64,000 nt of DNA, taken from Castor canadensis. Lineage: Eukaryota > Chordata > Mammalia > Rodentia > Castoridae. How positions within the stretch are numbered: position 1 is the first letter of the stretch; each line of letters opens with the position of its first letter. The notes under the pieces were generated by a model. The model was not told the DNA's origin. It worked only from the letters and a program-made list of their open reading frames with translations, and did not search any database. The position numbers and the translations under genes were made by a program. The stretch lies in NCBI RefSeq assembly GCF_047511655.1, contig NC_133401.1, positions 48,306,570 through 48,370,569 on the forward strand, given 5' to 3'. Below are positions 62,831 to 64,000 of this stretch, one piece after another.

Positions 62831-64000
62831 CTTACAGACGCACGAATTACATCAGAAATGAAGGTTTTATTTAAAGGAAAATCACAGAACTGTGGTTTGT
62901 GAAAATACAAAGTTATGAAAATGACACATCTGTTGATATCAGAGGTTTTTTAATTTATTTAAAATCTCTATAGTTTTCTTTGTTCTCAGAACCTTGACGT
63001 ACAAAGCTTTGAGAAAACCCTTCCTTTAGTCAAGGCAGCCAGCGCACATTCTCATCCCTTTCACCCTGGAATGGTGAAGAGTTTGCAGTTCTCTGTTCTC
63101 CTTGTGGAAGCTCCTTTGTGATGAAACTATTAGGAAAACGCTGTCACCTGTTCTTTCTTCACAAGGTTAGTTTCTTACTCTAAGCTTATGTCCTTCTAGG
63201 TTACTAGCATAGTTAGTCGTGGTTAATAAGTGATAACCAGGACCAGATCTTAAGATAACTAGTATAGTTGTCTCAGTTTATTACTTATGACCTAGAAAAC
63301 TTCACTAGGACTTATTGCACTTTAAGTATTTTACTTTTCTTTCTTGCCTCCTATAAAACATTTTAATTCTCATTCTTACAAGTTGAGAGTTTTATAAGGG
63401 AAAGCATGATTGCCCTAAGGTCACATGAGTAACCTTATAATTCTGAAGTAGAATCTTATCTAATCTTTAAATTCCCTTGCTTGTAAAGAAACACGGTGAG
63501 AACTGTTGCCACTGCAGTTGGATGAAGTCCAGACAAAGAAAATGTTTCTTGGCATGGAACAGACATCTCTTTCTTCTAGGTTTATGAGCAGTGAAGATTT
63601 TTCCAATTTACATGTTTTAGCAAACCTTTTTCAAATAAAACACCTGGTGATTTCCCTGTAAAGTAAATCAACTGGGCAAAACATGCAAATCATTTCTCAT
63701 TAATAACTATAGACCTATGTATCTCTATATAGTGTGTAGGTGTATTTATTAAAATTTTAAGTGGTCATGGGCTGTAACCTTTAGGATCCTCTCTTATACT
63801 TAGCTACCAAGACACCAAGCTAGGTTGGATCTTTCCCCAGAGTTTTTGGTAAATTTCTTTGGCATAACAGAGTGTACAGGTTGGGGGTAGACGGTGACCA
63901 CTGGGTGTCTTAGGCCCCTGGGTAGATTTTGTACAGTCGTCATTCCCCATAATTGAACTTGCTAATTCAGAACTCATTTTGGGTGAAGACCCAAAAAGAT
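62831..64000. other. Intron 5 to window end, nothing recognised
   Basis: Unique sequence. I searched it for the missing COMMD10 COMM-domain exons and found none. Confidence 0.45.

Noticed and set aside
46510..64000. Remaining COMMD10 exons (end of the COMM domain)
   Set aside because: No stretch with the expected residues (LEKVL…, FYNK) and splice sites was found; they must lie beyond the window.

Overview
This window is mammalian nuclear DNA, almost certainly from a rodent. It has split genes with GT-AG introns, one CpG-island promoter, and more than half of the sequence made of interspersed repeats (L1, a B1-like/ID composite SINE, L2, MIR, MaLR LTRs). The composite SINE (two 7SL/B1-like units followed by a tRNA-Ala/ID-like unit) and the L1 3' ends look like those of castorimorph rodents. 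Beaver is my best guess, but that is inference from pattern memory and not a search result.

Two protein genes can be supported, both on the + strand. The last coding exon of ARL14EPL lies at 2575-2797; the rest of that gene is off the left edge. About 16 kb downstream, a CpG island at about 18890-19230 carries the promoter and first exon of COMMD10. Its first five coding exons (19081-19121, 20575-20665, 23330-23440, 25135-25290, 46399-46509) splice in frame into 170 codons: all of the N-terminal helical domain and the first half of the COMM domain. The remaining ~32 codons are not in the window, so intron 5 runs past position 64000. ARL14EPL followed by COMMD10 is the order I recall for human chromosome 5q23.

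Layout: 1-1862 L1; 2575-2797 ARL14EPL exon; 2.8-18.4 kb intergenic sequence with SINEs, old L1 pieces and several kb of unclassified sequence; 18.4-19.2 kb retroelement 3' end, CpG island and COMMD10 exon 1; 19.1-25.3 kb exons 1-4 with short SINE-bearing introns; 25.3-46.4 kb the 21 kb intron 4, a dense nest of L1, L2, MIR, SINE and one sense MaLR LTR; 46.4-46.5 kb exon 5; 46.5-64 kb the start of intron 5, with a long L1, an antisense MaLR LTR and the best-preserved L1 3' end (61201-62487).

ARL14EPL and COMMD10 are neighbours but have no evident shared pathway. COMMD10 is a subunit of the Commander/CCC endosomal recycling complex. ARL14EPL is a poorly characterised paralogue of the ARL14 effector ARL14EP. 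I found no RNA gene, CRISPR array, intact mobile element or novel multi-gene system. The points most worth a second look are the promoter layout, the SINE architecture, the uniform antisense orientation of L1 sequence, and a few unclassified blocks.
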